Shown: positions 17,244 to 27,067, counted from the first letter of the stretch. The stretch is DNA of 64,000 nt from Bacteroidetes bacterium RIFCSPLOWO2_12_FULL_37_12 (GCA_001769655.1 MEPC01000023.1:1-64000); one strand, 5' to 3'. Translations and numbers: made by a program. Notes: generated from the letters alone by a model not told the origin.

Positions 17244-19163
17244 TTACAACGTTTCTTTAAGCCACTTATAAAATTCAGAATGCCAGATAATGGCGTTTTG
17301 AGGTTTTAGCACCCAGTGATTTTCTTCCGGAAAATAAATAAACCTGCTTTTAATTCCACGAAGCTGTGCCGCCTGAAATGCTTCCATACTTTGCCCCTCT
17401 GGCGTTCTGAAATCCTTCCCGCCTTGAAAAATTAATATGGGCGTATTCCATTGTGACACAAGATTGCTCGGGTCATAGTGCTGGTACGTTTTCATAGCGG
17501 CAGGATTATTTATATCCCAATAAGCACCGCCAAAATCCCAGTTGGGAAACCATAACTCTTCGGTAGTGCCATACATGCTTTTGTTATTGAATATTCCATC
17601 ATGAGCGATAAAGGATTTAAAACGATTCTGATGAATGCCGGCAAGGTAATATACAGAAAACCCTCCGTAGCTTGCTCCCACACAACCAATCCGGTTTTTA
17701 TCTATAAATTTTTCTTTTGAAATTTCATCTACGGCAGTTAAATAATCCTGCATGTTTTGCCCGCCATAATCCTTGCTTATTTGCTCATTCCAGGCGACTC
17801 CAAAACCAGGCAGTCCTCTTCTGTTTGGTGCCACAACAATGTAACCATTTGCCGCCATTAATTGAAAATTCCAACGAAAAGAATAAAACTGTGTAAGGGG
17901 TGATTGAGGTCCGCCCTGACAATATAATAAAGCAGGATATTTTTTCGCAGGGTCAAAATCAGGAGGATAAATTACCCAAACGAGCATCTTCTTTCCGTCT
18001 GTGGTAGTCATATATCTTTTTTCGGTTTTGCTTATACCAATGGTCTTGTAAATACTGTCATTAACATGAGTAAGCTGTGTCATTTTACCCGATAGTAAAT
18101 CCACCGAATAAAGTTCAGCGGCATGATTCATATCCGTTCGGGAAACAATCATTGAAGAATTAATCTGAGCAATAATTTCAGAAACATCAAAATCACCTGT
18201 GGTTAATTGTTTGATTAATCCCGTTTTTTTTGTGTCACCGGAATAGGATGCTTCAAATAATTGTTCAGTGCCATCTATGGCGGCTAAAAAGAATATTTTT
18301 TTACCATCTTTACTCCAGATAAAACTATTGACAGTTCCATCCCATTTTTCTGTAAGGTTAATTTTTGTAATCCCATCGCTGACGATAATATCATTTTTAT
18401 CGGACTCATATCCATCTCTTTTCATGCTGAGCCAGGCAAGTGTACCGGAAGATGAAAAGGAAGGATGAATATCATACCCTGACATGCCTTCCGAAATATT
18501 GGTTGTCTTGCCTGTTGTAATATCGTAGGAAAATAAATCCGTATTGGTGCTTAAGGTATATTCTGTTCCGGCTTTCTTTTTAGTGACATAAATTATTTTC
18601 CGGCTATCAGGACTCCAGATATAATCTTCCATATCGCCGAATGGTTTTTGCGGACAATGATAAGGTTCACCTTCCATTATATCTTTTCCACCCTCTTCTT
18701 TTCCGTCTGTAATTTTATGAAGAAAGAGATGATTAAATTTTCCATCTTCCCATTGGTCCCAATGCCTGTAGGTTAACGAGTTGTATATGCGAACATCGGA
18801 TAAACTCATTTCCGGATAAAAGTCATTTCCAGAAATCTTTGTTATTTTTATTTCTTTTACAAGGATGATGTATTTCCCATCGGGGGAAATTCTTTTTTCG
18901 AAATTCGTAATTCCATCTGAGGTTGCCATTTCTTTCACAGCGCCACCGGAAACAGGGAGTATGTATTTCTTTTTGGTAAATGTATTACCGGCTATATCAG
19001 GAGTAGAAACCGTAAATATAATATTTTTATTATCCACGGTTATTCCGTTTGCTTTCACACGTCCTAATTTAAGCAACAGCTCAGGAGTTAAAGTAGTTTG
19101 AGCGTTTGAGAATGATGAATAAATAAGAATAATCAGAGGAAGAATAAAGCGGAGCGTGTGCAT
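17244..19163 (-). CDS. S9 family prolyl oligopeptidase-like peptidase
   Basis: The 639-aa secreted peptidase starts at 19163, where a signal peptide (MHTLRFILPLIILIYSSFSN-AQ) begins. A longer in-frame extension to 19271 is rejected because it would precede the -7-like box TATCTTCG at 19216-19223 and runs across a decayed repeat. An N-terminal propeller (about residues 30-380, with WSPDSRKIIYVT and WSKDGKKIFFLA) precedes the alpha/beta-hydrolase. The catalytic triad is visible: Ser in GASYGG, Asp in FQGGKDFRTP and His in PEENHW. This domain order and the HxGP-like YCQGGPQSP suggest a DPP5/acylaminoacyl-peptidase-like enzyme that takes peptides in the periplasm. Confidence 0.92.
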   Translation of the reverse strand: MHTLRFILPLIILIYSSFSNAQTTLTPELLLKLGRVKANGITVDNKNIIFTVSTPDIAGNTFTKKKYILPVSGGAVKEMATSDGITNFEKRISPDGKYIILVKEIKITKISGNDFYPEMSLSDVRIYNSLTYRHWDQWEDGKFNHLFLHKITDGKEEGGKDIMEGEPYHCPQKPFGDMEDYIWSPDSRKIIYVTKKKAGTEYTLSTNTDLFSYDITTGKTTNISEGMSGYDIHPSFSSSGTLAWLSMKRDGYESDKNDIIVSDGITKINLTEKWDGTVNSFIWSKDGKKIFFLAAIDGTEQLFEASYSGDTKKTGLIKQLTTGDFDVSEIIAQINSSMIVSRTDMNHAAELYSVDLLSGKMTQLTHVNDSIYKTIGISKTEKRYMTTTDGKKMLVWVIYPPDFDPAKKYPALLYCQGGPQSPLTQFYSFRWNFQLMAANGYIVVAPNRRGLPGFGVAWNEQISKDYGGQNMQDYLTAVDEISKEKFIDKNRIGCVGASYGGFSVYYLAGIHQNRFKSFIAHDGIFNNKSMYGTTEELWFPNWDFGGAYWDINNPAAMKTYQHYDPSNLVSQWNTPILIFQGGKDFRTPEGQSMEAFQAAQLRGIKSRFIYFPEENHWVLKPQNAIIWHSEFYKWLKETL

Positions 19164-19232
19164 GATTTTTTGAGGGTTGGTGGTGGGAAATAAACTATTG
19201 ATAATGATTAATTTGCGAAGATAGGAAGAAAT

Positions 19233-19368
19233 CTGAAAATCATTGTAAGTAAATAAGACACTTTCATTCATACCCTGAATATTTCGTTTTTTACCTCAGA
19301 GTATTTATTTATACAGGGTTACAAATAAAGCGGGGAATTCGTGGTTTAGGAAGATGGTGAAGATGTGA
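19233..19368 (+). pseudogene. Decayed T9SS-cargo tails; left copy of direct repeat
   Basis: Bases 19233-19347 match 22998-23111 at roughly 90% by eye. The first part reads LKIIVSK-stop, like the end of the gene at 21501-23021 (KIMVSK-stop). After one extra T, the next part reads in frame as PQSIYLYRV...KMVKM-stop (stop at 19366-19368), like the end of the 594-aa gene (PQGIYFYRV...KIVKM). It is therefore non-functional leftover sequence of two cargo genes. Confidence 0.75.
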
Positions 19369-19729
19369 GGAACCCCTCTAAATCCTCAATAGAAATACCA
19401 ATAAATTGACTTATATAAGTTTTTTATTTTCCCCACCAAATTTTTTTTTATTATGAAGATCTTGTTTTTTAATAATTTTTGTTGTTAATTCGCTTTTCTG
19501 TTTGTTTTATTGACAGAACTTGATGCCTTAATATAAAAAATTTTCATTTTGACTTAATCCCTATAATCATGAAAACCCAAACTTTTTGCCCGCCATTACA
19601 TAACAAAACAATACATTGCGAGAAGTTCTACCTTAAAAATTTTATTCTGTTAAATTTATTTTCACTTTATAAGTATAATAATTAGTATGTTGGTTTAATT
19701 TATCAGACACAATTACTTATTCGATAAAT
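19369..19729. other. AT-rich intergenic region
   Basis: No gene was recognised in these 361 bases. The sequence is very AT-rich, without a good TTG/TAnnTTTG pair. It should contain the promoter of the 594-aa cargo gene, but I could not place it. Confidence 0.4.
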
Positions 19730-21514
19730 ATGAAAACTAAAACTTATTTTTTTCTCTTCTTAATTTCTGAAAGTATTAATTCACTCTTAGCGCAAACTCC
19801 AAAATGGGAAAAATTTTATGGTGGGACAGGTGCTGAAAGCGCTAAGTATGTAATTCAAACTCAAGATCATCAGGGCTACGTTGCAGGTGGAGGTCCTAGA
19901 ATTGGTAATACTTCTAACAATCATATTTTCCTTTTTAAAGTAGATTTTAACGGTGATACATTGTGGACGAATTATGTTGGAGAATCAAGTAGTTCACATG
20001 ATTTTATTGAAAAAATTATTGAAATTCAGGATGGAAATCTTGTAATGTGTGGATCAAGTCAGGATTCTCTGCAAATTATCTCTCTAAAAAGAAATGGTAA
20101 TCCATCTTTATTCAAAACAGATTATGCCGGAACTATTTTATGGGTAAAACATTATGGATATAATTTTGGTGGCTATTTTTTGGATATGATAGAAACACCA
20201 GATACCGGTTATATTATGGTTGGCTTTGTTAATACATTCCCTGATACAATGTCTAATGATGATATGTATATTGTGAAGACAAGTTCTGAAGGTGATACTC
20301 TTTGGACTAAGAAATGGGGCGGTCCATTTCGAGATTTTATTAGCGGAATATCGCCAACCTTTGATGGAGGTTATCTTCTCTTGGGTGGAATTTCGGACAC
20401 TATTTGGTGGACAGCATTGGATTTGTCGCTTACAAAAATTAGCCCTAATGGAATAATTGAATGGACAAAATCTTTTGATTTTGGTTCATTAGCAGATTTT
20501 GGTAGCAATATTATTCAAACTCCTGATTCAGGTTTTGTAATTTGTGGACAAAGGAACAATGAATTGACTATTGGAAATGCTTTTTTATTAAAAATAAATT
20601 CCCTTGGAGATACTTTATTTTCAAAAACAATAGGTCCCACTTCTAATTATTCTTCATCAAATTCCATTTCTCCTACTAATGATAAGGGATTTATTATAAC
20701 TGGAAATTATGATCCTAAAATTACTTTTGAAAACGATGTAAATATATTTCTTTTCAAAACAGATTCTTTATTGCAAGAACAATGGATAAGAGTTTTTGGA
20801 GTTGCCCGTTACGATGGTTCTTTTGATGAAGTTAGTCATTGTGTAAGGGAAACTTTTGATGGAGGGTATATTGTTTCTGGATTTGCTGAAAATAATCTAA
20901 TAAATTCTGATGATGCTTATCTCATCAAAACCAACTGCGCCGGATTCGCCGGTCCTCCTCTTGCAAAATTCAATATATCTCCCAACGAAATGAAAGTTAA
21001 ATTTGAAAACAAAAGTGACAGCGCCGTAAATTTCAAATGTTATTTCGGTGATGGAGATTCATTGGTTTATGATTGGGATAAATCCTGGCTCTGGATACGC
21101 AAGTCGCCACCGGATACGTTTACGCATGTTTATGCAGATACGGGAACATATACTATCACGCTCTTAGCGGGCGCTTGCGGGGAGTGGGATACGCTTAGGC
21201 AAACGATAAATATTTTTCGTACTGCCATAGCGAAAAATGAAATGGAAAATTCATCCTCTCTTATTAAGATTACGCCTAATCCCATGTATGATGTAATTCA
21301 GGTTGAATCAAATGCCAATGAACCCATTCGTTTGAATATGTATGATGTAACCGGGAAAAAATTATACGAGTTTGAGTTTGGGAAAAGTGTCACTCAGAAT
21401 AAAAATACATTTGTTCATAAAATTAATATTTCGTTTTTACCGCAGGGTATTTATTTTTACAGGGTTATTGACAAAGCGGGGAATTTGGGTTTTGGAAAAA
21501 TTGTTAAGATGTAA
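19730..21514 (+). CDS. T9SS-sorted secreted protein, propeller plus PKD
   Basis: The 594-aa protein has a signal peptide (cleavage near LLAQ, about 22). Residues 25-410 repeat a motif of the form DGGYLLLGG / DSGFVICGQ / DKGFIITGN / DGGYIVSGF at about 50-70-aa spacing, with DTLWTK between, which looks like a beta-propeller. A PKD-like domain follows (FTHVYADTGTYTITL). The last 80 residues are a T9SS type A sorting domain (ITPNPMYDVIQVES to GIYFYRV). Its role on the cell surface or outside the cell is unknown. The sequence coding its last 30 residues exists in two decayed copies nearby. Confidence 0.82.
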   Translation: MKTKTYFFLFLISESINSLLAQTPKWEKFYGGTGAESAKYVIQTQDHQGYVAGGGPRIGNTSNNHIFLFKVDFNGDTLWTNYVGESSSSHDFIEKIIEIQDGNLVMCGSSQDSLQIISLKRNGNPSLFKTDYAGTILWVKHYGYNFGGYFLDMIETPDTGYIMVGFVNTFPDTMSNDDMYIVKTSSEGDTLWTKKWGGPFRDFISGISPTFDGGYLLLGGISDTIWWTALDLSLTKISPNGIIEWTKSFDFGSLADFGSNIIQTPDSGFVICGQRNNELTIGNAFLLKINSLGDTLFSKTIGPTSNYSSSNSISPTNDKGFIITGNYDPKITFENDVNIFLFKTDSLLQEQWIRVFGVARYDGSFDEVSHCVRETFDGGYIVSGFAENNLINSDDAYLIKTNCAGFAGPPLAKFNISPNEMKVKFENKSDSAVNFKCYFGDGDSLVYDWDKSWLWIRKSPPDTFTHVYADTGTYTITLLAGACGEWDTLRQTINIFRTAIAKNEMENSSSLIKITPNPMYDVIQVESNANEPIRLNMYDVTGKKLYEFEFGKSVTQNKNTFVHKINISFLPQGIYFYRVIDKAGNLGFGKIVKM

Positions 21515-23021
21515 AAAAAAAGTAATCATAAAAAAAACAATTTTCTTATTAGCAGCTGCATTATCAATCAATGCTTTTGCACAAGATAGCCAACCCTTAA
21601 CTGATAGGCAATATCAAATATATAATGTGGACAATCAGCCACCGTTCGGCTTGGCGTTTATACCGAAACTAAACAAGTTTCACTCGGAGAACGCGGAGGT
21701 TGCAGAGAATATAAAAGTTGAATATCTTTCCTCTAAAATGAGCAAAACCAAATCATTAATTCCTATCTTGGATAGTGTATATCGTTGGCAATGGGATACC
21801 CTTACCAGTACATGGGGTATGAAAAAATATTGGAGACATATAAATATAAGTTACGATGCCAAAAATAATATGACAAGTTACATATTTCAATATTGGAATG
21901 ATACCGTATGGAAAAACTGCTGGCAATACACTTATACCTACGATGCCAATAATAATCAGACCAGTGAATTATTTCAAACTTGGGAGGACAGTGTTTGGGT
22001 GAACTCAGATCAAGCCACTTTTACTTTCGATGTAGATAATAATCAGACAAGTGAATTATATCAATTTTGGAAAAACAGTATTTGGGTGAACTCAGGTCAA
22101 TCCGCTTATACCTATGATACCAAAAATAATCAGACAAGTTATTTTCATTTGGTATGGAACGATAGTGTTTGGGTGAACTCAGGTCAATCAGTTTATACAT
22201 ACGATGCCAATAATAATCAGACAAGTTCATTAATTTTAACATGGAAAGATAGCGCATGGGTGAACTCAAGTCAAAACACTTATACCTACGATAGCAATAA
22301 TAATAGAACAAGCATAATAATTCAAAATTGGAACGACAGCGCATGGGTGAACTCAAGTCAAAACACTTATACCTACGATGGAAATAATAATCTAACAAGT
22401 TCATTAAGTATTGCATGGAACGGTGGTGAATGGGTGAATTCCCGTCAAACCACTTATACTTACGATTTCAATAATAATAAAACAAGTTATGTAGTTCTAT
22501 ATTGGATGGACAGCATCTGGGTGAATGACCAACAAATAATTTATACTTATGATTCTAATAATAATAGGACAAGTATATTAATGCAAAATTGGAACAGTAT
22601 CTACTGGGTGAATTCCAACCAATACAATTATTCTTTTGATGCCAATAATTTTAAAAAAAGTGCCACCTATAAGAGTTGGTTTGGTTCTGACATAATTTTT
22701 GGTGATAGCACTTACTATTATTTTCATACCGAAATTGTTGACGTAAAAGAATCAAGTCCATTTATCCATCAGAAAGAATTTACAATCTATCCTAACCCGT
22801 CAAATAATGGAAAACTTACACTATTTATCAATACTCAGATATCAATACAAAAAACTAAAATTAATATTTATAATGTACTCGGTGAAAATGTTTATAGTTC
22901 AATTGTTCACTCTTTCAATAATATAGACATTGATTTATCAAACCAGCCCTCAGGTATTTATTTTATAAAATTTCAAACCGAAAACAATGTTGTGGTACAG
23001 AAAATTATGGTAAGTAAATAA
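21501..23021 (+). CDS. T9SS-sorted protein with ten 29-aa repeats
   Basis: The protein has a signal peptide (KKTIFLLAAALSINAFA-Q), ten near-identical 29-aa repeats (consensus YTYDxNNNQTS...W.DSxWVNSxQ; an 87-base unit at 21846-22690) and a T9SS sorting domain (FTIYPNPSNNGKLTLF to GIYFIKF). The start is uncertain. The signal peptide would naturally begin at 21528, but that codon is ATA. The nearest legal in-frame starts are TTG at 21501 or 21492, overlapping the preceding gene by 14-23 bases; I chose 21501. An ATG at 21372 would add a non-secretory leader. The gene is probably translated with the one before it. The repeat resembles YD/RHS-type strands. Confidence 0.75.
   Translation: MLRCKKKVIIKKTIFLLAAALSINAFAQDSQPLTDRQYQIYNVDNQPPFGLAFIPKLNKFHSENAEVAENIKVEYLSSKMSKTKSLIPILDSVYRWQWDTLTSTWGMKKYWRHINISYDAKNNMTSYIFQYWNDTVWKNCWQYTYTYDANNNQTSELFQTWEDSVWVNSDQATFTFDVDNNQTSELYQFWKNSIWVNSGQSAYTYDTKNNQTSYFHLVWNDSVWVNSGQSVYTYDANNNQTSSLILTWKDSAWVNSSQNTYTYDSNNNRTSIIIQNWNDSAWVNSSQNTYTYDGNNNLTSSLSIAWNGGEWVNSRQTTYTYDFNNNKTSYVVLYWMDSIWVNDQQIIYTYDSNNNRTSILMQNWNSIYWVNSNQYNYSFDANNFKKSATYKSWFGSDIIFGDSTYYYFHTEIVDVKESSPFIHQKEFTIYPNPSNNGKLTLFINTQISIQKTKINIYNVLGENVYSSIVHSFNNIDIDLSNQPSGIYFIKFQTENNVVVQKIMVSK
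21846..22690 (+). repeat. 87-bp coding minisatellite, ten copies
   Basis: Repeat starts fall exactly every 87 bases (21846, 21933, 22020 ... 22629). Each unit encodes a YxYDxNNNxTS block, and the last copy is diverged. An antisense open frame at 22021-22416 is a by-product of this periodicity. Confidence 0.9.
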
Positions 23022-23115
23022 AACACTTTCATTCAAACCCTGAATTTTTCGTTTTTTACCTCAGGGTATTTATTTATTCAGGGTTAAGACAAAACGGGGA
23101 ATTCGGGGTTTCTAA
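22998..23115 (+). repeat. Right copy of 115-bp direct repeat
   Basis: Bases 22998-23111 correspond to 19233-19347. The first part is the live end of the preceding gene (KIMVSK-stop). The rest is a decayed cargo tail readable as PQGIYLFRV before an in-frame stop at 23113-23115. Confidence 0.8.
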
Positions 23116-23174
23116 GATCTTTTCCTGCAAAATAAAAGAATCTACATAGAGCATTTAGCAATAAATAGCTCACC

Positions 23175-25979
23175 CTATTCAACCTTCACCAAATTCCTCC
23201 AAGCCAAAACCTCGTTTCCACGGTTAAACTGGCAATAGTAAATCCCCGGCTTAAGCGCAGTAGCGTCCACAGTTAATTTATGCTTTCCATTGAAATTTTT
23301 TCCCTTGTAAATAGTTTGTACGAACATTCCGGTTTCATTCATTAATTTAATTTCAATATCACTTACCCCATTAAAATCGGTCTCAATAATAAATTTTGTA
23401 GTAAATGGGTTCGGATAACAATTAATACTGAAACGATTGTCTTTTTTGAAATGGGGAATATTTACCGTAAAAAGAGAATCCGTAATTACCGTTGAATAAA
23501 CTCCATTGCCATGAGTGGCGGCAAGCACTACCCCGTCCGATTCCCGGAATTCAAGCATATCCGTCACCACTTTTCCTATGGTAGTTGTTCCCTGCTGAAT
23601 CCATGAGGTTGAAGTGCCCATCAACGTATCCGTTGCATAAACACCTACGCTCGTTGCTACAAAATAAAGTGTACGGTTTCCTACATGCATGATGGAAGCC
23701 CAACGGCAGGAGGGACCGTTACCGGTGCCATCAGCTTTAAATTCCAGATTACCTGCACATTTTGAAAAAGTAGTGCCACCATCAGCCGAGTAAAACAAAC
23801 TGTAAACATTATAATTTGAAAAAACAACCATTAGGTTATCTGCATTTTTTCTATCCACCGCAATACAACTGACATAGCCATTCTCAGGAAAAGCTGTACT
23901 TGAAATATTAATTGGATTAAATGCGCCGGTATCTGCATTATCCATCCGGAAAATTCTTCCTTCTTCAGTGCCATAATAAAGGCGATGTGCGGGTTCCCAT
24001 GAAACGGTAATAGCAGAAATTTTTTCTTCAGTGCCATAACCCACAGAATCGGTAATCTGAGACCAATTAGTGGCAATACTATCCCATTCGTTGGTCAATT
24101 GAATTTGTGATAGGTCATTGTTCCTCCACAGAATTTTTCCACCGGTGAGATACATGATGTTCTGATTATTGGGGTCTAAAATAAAGGGAGCAATAAACTG
24201 ATAATTGGAGCCACCCACCGGATCAATTCTCCGGAATGATTGTGGCACTCCATTGGAGTCGAGTTTAACTTTACCGATTTTACCTTCCTGCCTCGACAAA
24301 TAATAATATTCACTGCCGGCTGTAATGGCACAATAAGAACCATCGCCTTTTGAAGAAAAGTACCAGGGAATTGAAAAATCATCATTGTTAGTAAACCAGG
24401 AACCATTGTCCTGCAAGCCGCCAACAATTATGTTACTTCCTGGCGTAAAATAATCGAGAGTAATGGTATAAAATTGTGTGCTGATGTATCCCGTATTTAA
24501 AGAAGTCCAGGAAACTTCCGGCGCCATATTATCGTTGGTGAGTGCCACTCCTCCGTCTGTATGAGAAATCATTTTAGTTGGATTTGAAGGATAAAAAACA
24601 ACCCCATGCTGGTCGGGATGTTGATTGGGATACACATCGTATTCTGGAAGTATAGAACCGGGTTTATATCCGCCAATCCATGTGGTATTATTGGAAGTTG
24701 AAAAAGCATCTGTTGAACGGTATAAATTTGTTCCTCCCACAAATACTACATTTTGGTTATCTGGTTTTACCTTTACACAAAAATCGTAAGCGCCCTGTGC
24801 ATTAAAATTTCCAAATTGACTTCCGTCGTTAGGAAGATTCTGAGAACGCTCTTCCCAGATTCCCCCGGTGCCACTACCATCACCGGACAAATAAGTATAT
24901 TTCCAGAAACTATTGTATTCAATATCTCCTTTGTAATTTTTAGTGGCAATACCCGCTGAATCCGTATGATGAACCAGAAAATAAACAATGTTCTGGTTGG
25001 AAGGAGCAATTCCTATAACAATTCTTTCGTATTTAGCAGGAAAATTGGGAGGTAAAATGGATTTCCAGGAAGTGCCACTGGTGGAACGCGAAATTCCTTT
25101 ATAAGGACCTTCGCTACTTAATGCCGCATAAACAACCCCTGATTGAGTTACAGCCACATCGGTATAATAAGAAAATGTATTGGCTGTCTCGGAACCTCTT
25201 ACAACAGCCCAGGCACCACTACCTCCGTTCGTACTTCTATAAATAACACCATAAGTTGCCACATATACTTCATCGGAAGTGGCTGATGGATCGAGTGCCA
25301 CGTTCCAGATTATGTCCCAGTATAAATCAAACATGGGATTTGTAGTGGAAGTATTTGATACCGATGACCAGGTGACACCGCCATTTGTTGATTTGAATAA
25401 ACCATTTCCGGAGTGAAATGAACCTCCGCCGCTTGCGGAAGTACCTGTACCTTCGCCGGTTCCGGCATACCAGATATTCGTTTTGCCGACTCTTTTATCC
25501 TGCACCAGACAGGTTATTCCATGATATTGAACTGGGCTGGTAACTTTTGTCCATGACAAACCTCCATTAGTGGATCTCCACATTCCACCGGAAACGGAAC
25601 CGGCAAGAATGATATTTTCGTCAGTGACATCTATTGCCACTGCTCTTGTTCTTCCCCCGACATTTATGGGTCCTCGTTGTTTCCAATTAAAAACAGGTAG
25701 CGTTGAAAATGTTCTTGCATTGTCAGAAGAAGGAAGGGTGGCGCTGAATGTAATTTCCTTTGCGCGTATTTGTGATGGAATTTTCCCTGATTTGGGGTCA
25801 CAGGTGCGTTTGAATTCCCAACGGATGCGTTTGGAAGCGTTTTCTAAGCCATCTGAGGAAGAGTAGGTGTTATTTTTTGCATTTCCGGATTTAGATTTTT
25901 CTAAAGAAAAAAAATAGAAAAGGCAAATGGATGTCAGTAAAAAAGCAACTGAAATAAATAAGAGTTTGAGGGGTTTCAT
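23175..25979 (-). CDS. T9SS-sorted BNR/sortilin-like propeller protein
   Basis: The 934-aa protein has an N-terminal hydrophobic export signal (about residues 5-26). Several Asp-box/BNR motifs are visible (RSTNGGLSWTKV, KSTNGGVTWSSV, RSTNGGSGAWAVV), as in sialidase- or VPS10-type beta-propellers, spread over residues 100-820. A T9SS type A sorting domain closes it (INCYPNPFTTKFIIET, LKPGIYYCQF). No sialidase catalytic arginine triad could be assigned, so an enzymatic role is not claimed. It is a predicted secreted or surface protein. A -7 box (TACTTTTG) lies at 26028-26035. Confidence 0.82.
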   Translation of the reverse strand: MKPLKLLFISVAFLLTSICLFYFFSLEKSKSGNAKNNTYSSSDGLENASKRIRWEFKRTCDPKSGKIPSQIRAKEITFSATLPSSDNARTFSTLPVFNWKQRGPINVGGRTRAVAIDVTDENIILAGSVSGGMWRSTNGGLSWTKVTSPVQYHGITCLVQDKRVGKTNIWYAGTGEGTGTSASGGGSFHSGNGLFKSTNGGVTWSSVSNTSTTNPMFDLYWDIIWNVALDPSATSDEVYVATYGVIYRSTNGGSGAWAVVRGSETANTFSYYTDVAVTQSGVVYAALSSEGPYKGISRSTSGTSWKSILPPNFPAKYERIVIGIAPSNQNIVYFLVHHTDSAGIATKNYKGDIEYNSFWKYTYLSGDGSGTGGIWEERSQNLPNDGSQFGNFNAQGAYDFCVKVKPDNQNVVFVGGTNLYRSTDAFSTSNNTTWIGGYKPGSILPEYDVYPNQHPDQHGVVFYPSNPTKMISHTDGGVALTNDNMAPEVSWTSLNTGYISTQFYTITLDYFTPGSNIIVGGLQDNGSWFTNNDDFSIPWYFSSKGDGSYCAITAGSEYYYLSRQEGKIGKVKLDSNGVPQSFRRIDPVGGSNYQFIAPFILDPNNQNIMYLTGGKILWRNNDLSQIQLTNEWDSIATNWSQITDSVGYGTEEKISAITVSWEPAHRLYYGTEEGRIFRMDNADTGAFNPINISSTAFPENGYVSCIAVDRKNADNLMVVFSNYNVYSLFYSADGGTTFSKCAGNLEFKADGTGNGPSCRWASIMHVGNRTLYFVATSVGVYATDTLMGTSTSWIQQGTTTIGKVVTDMLEFRESDGVVLAATHGNGVYSTVITDSLFTVNIPHFKKDNRFSINCYPNPFTTKFIIETDFNGVSDIEIKLMNETGMFVQTIYKGKNFNGKHKLTVDATALKPGIYYCQFNRGNEVLAWRNLVKVE

Positions 25980-26027
25980 TGTGCTGTCAAAAGTTCTACA
26001 TCCTAAGCTAATCCAACCATATCAATA

Positions 26028-26035
26028 CAAAAGTA
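26028..26035 (-). promoter_or_regulatory. -7 box for 934-aa propeller gene
   Basis: TACTTTTG on the minus strand fits TAnnTTTG and lies about 49 bases before the ATG. The -33 element is unclear. Confidence 0.4.
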
Positions 26036-26131
26036 CAAAAAATAATTTTCATGTTAATTAATGTAGTTTATCATACAACGGACTATAAGTATAGTTTAAC
26101 GATTAGTGTAGGGTAGATAGATTTAGCTCTT

Positions 26132-27067
26132 TTACCTTTTTTTTACCGGTTTCAAAATCAAATACACCCCAAGAATTATCAGCACAAATCCACCAATACC
26201 CATCCACCCGATCGTTTCTCCATCAGCAATACCCCATCCTAGTGCCACTACCGGCATTAAATACGTGCAACTTTGAGCAAAAACGGCATCGGATATTTTC
26301 AATAAACGGTAGAAAAAAATATTTACTAATGAAGTATTCACCAGCGCAAGTAGTATGATAAAAACAAACGAGTAGGTTGCATCTGGATTCGTCATAAATG
26401 TTTCGGTAGGAAAATTAAGTATAAGGTAAATACCTGCGGGAAACATTAAAAAGGAAAAAGTGCATGCAGTAATGTAAAGAGGTTTGATGCTTTGTAAATA
26501 TCTTTTAACCAGATGACTGCTGATAGCATACAAAATAGTGGCAAGTATGATTAAAAGACCGTAATAGTTAAGGGTAAGAGTGCCACTTGTTCTAAAAATA
26601 ATAAGTAATAATGCGCCACCTAATCCTATCAAAACCCCTAAGGTTTTAAAAATTGTATTCTTATAATTAAAAAAAAGAACTCCCAATAAAAGACCCCACA
26701 AAGGAGTTAGTGTATTTAATATTCCGGCAGTGGCACTGTTGATTACAGTTTGTGCATAAGTAAAGAGAAAGGGAGGAATCCCGGTGCCACAAACTGCGGC
26801 AAGCAATAGAATAAGTAGTGTTTTGTTATCTAATTGTTTAAAAATCCTGTAGGAAAATGGAACAAAAACCAACCCGGCAATCAATAACCTCATCGAAGCA
26901 ACGTGTTCAGGTGAAAAAGCAATCAGCCCTTTTTTCATCAGCATAAATGAACTCCCCCAAACGATTGATGTAAATATCAGAAGAATCCATGCCTCTGTTC
27001 TTTGGTAGAATTTATTGTTGAGTAATAAATTTTGTATTTTTTTCAATGAATATTCATTATTCAACAA
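26132..27067 (-). CDS. EamA/DMT family permease
   Basis: The 311-aa membrane protein shows ten hydrophobic segments in two similar halves. The first EamA motif is WILLIFTSIVWGSSFMLMK, and LTPLWGLLLGVLFF is the fourth-helix type segment typical of drug/metabolite transporters. The substrate cannot be inferred; amino acids or small metabolites are usual. It is the last gene of the minus-strand run that begins with deoC, but a 113-base satellite separates it from the gene before, so co-transcription is uncertain. Confidence 0.88.
   Translation of the reverse strand: MLNNEYSLKKIQNLLLNNKFYQRTEAWILLIFTSIVWGSSFMLMKKGLIAFSPEHVASMRLLIAGLVFVPFSYRIFKQLDNKTLLILLLAAVCGTGIPPFLFTYAQTVINSATAGILNTLTPLWGLLLGVLFFNYKNTIFKTLGVLIGLGGALLLIIFRTSGTLTLNYYGLLIILATILYAISSHLVKRYLQSIKPLYITACTFSFLMFPAGIYLILNFPTETFMTNPDATYSFVFIILLALVNTSLVNIFFYRLLKISDAVFAQSCTYLMPVVALGWGIADGETIGWMGIGGFVLIILGVYLILKPVKKR

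Noticed and set aside
19164-19271. N-terminal extension of the S9 peptidase
   Set aside because: It precedes an internal signal peptide start and lies on a decayed repeat; the -7-like box at 19216 suggests that translation begins at 19163.
22021-22416. 131-aa antisense reading frame with LSDYY.HRRYK repeats
   Set aside because: It is the complement of the 87-base coding repeat and inherits its periodicity; no start signal or family features.
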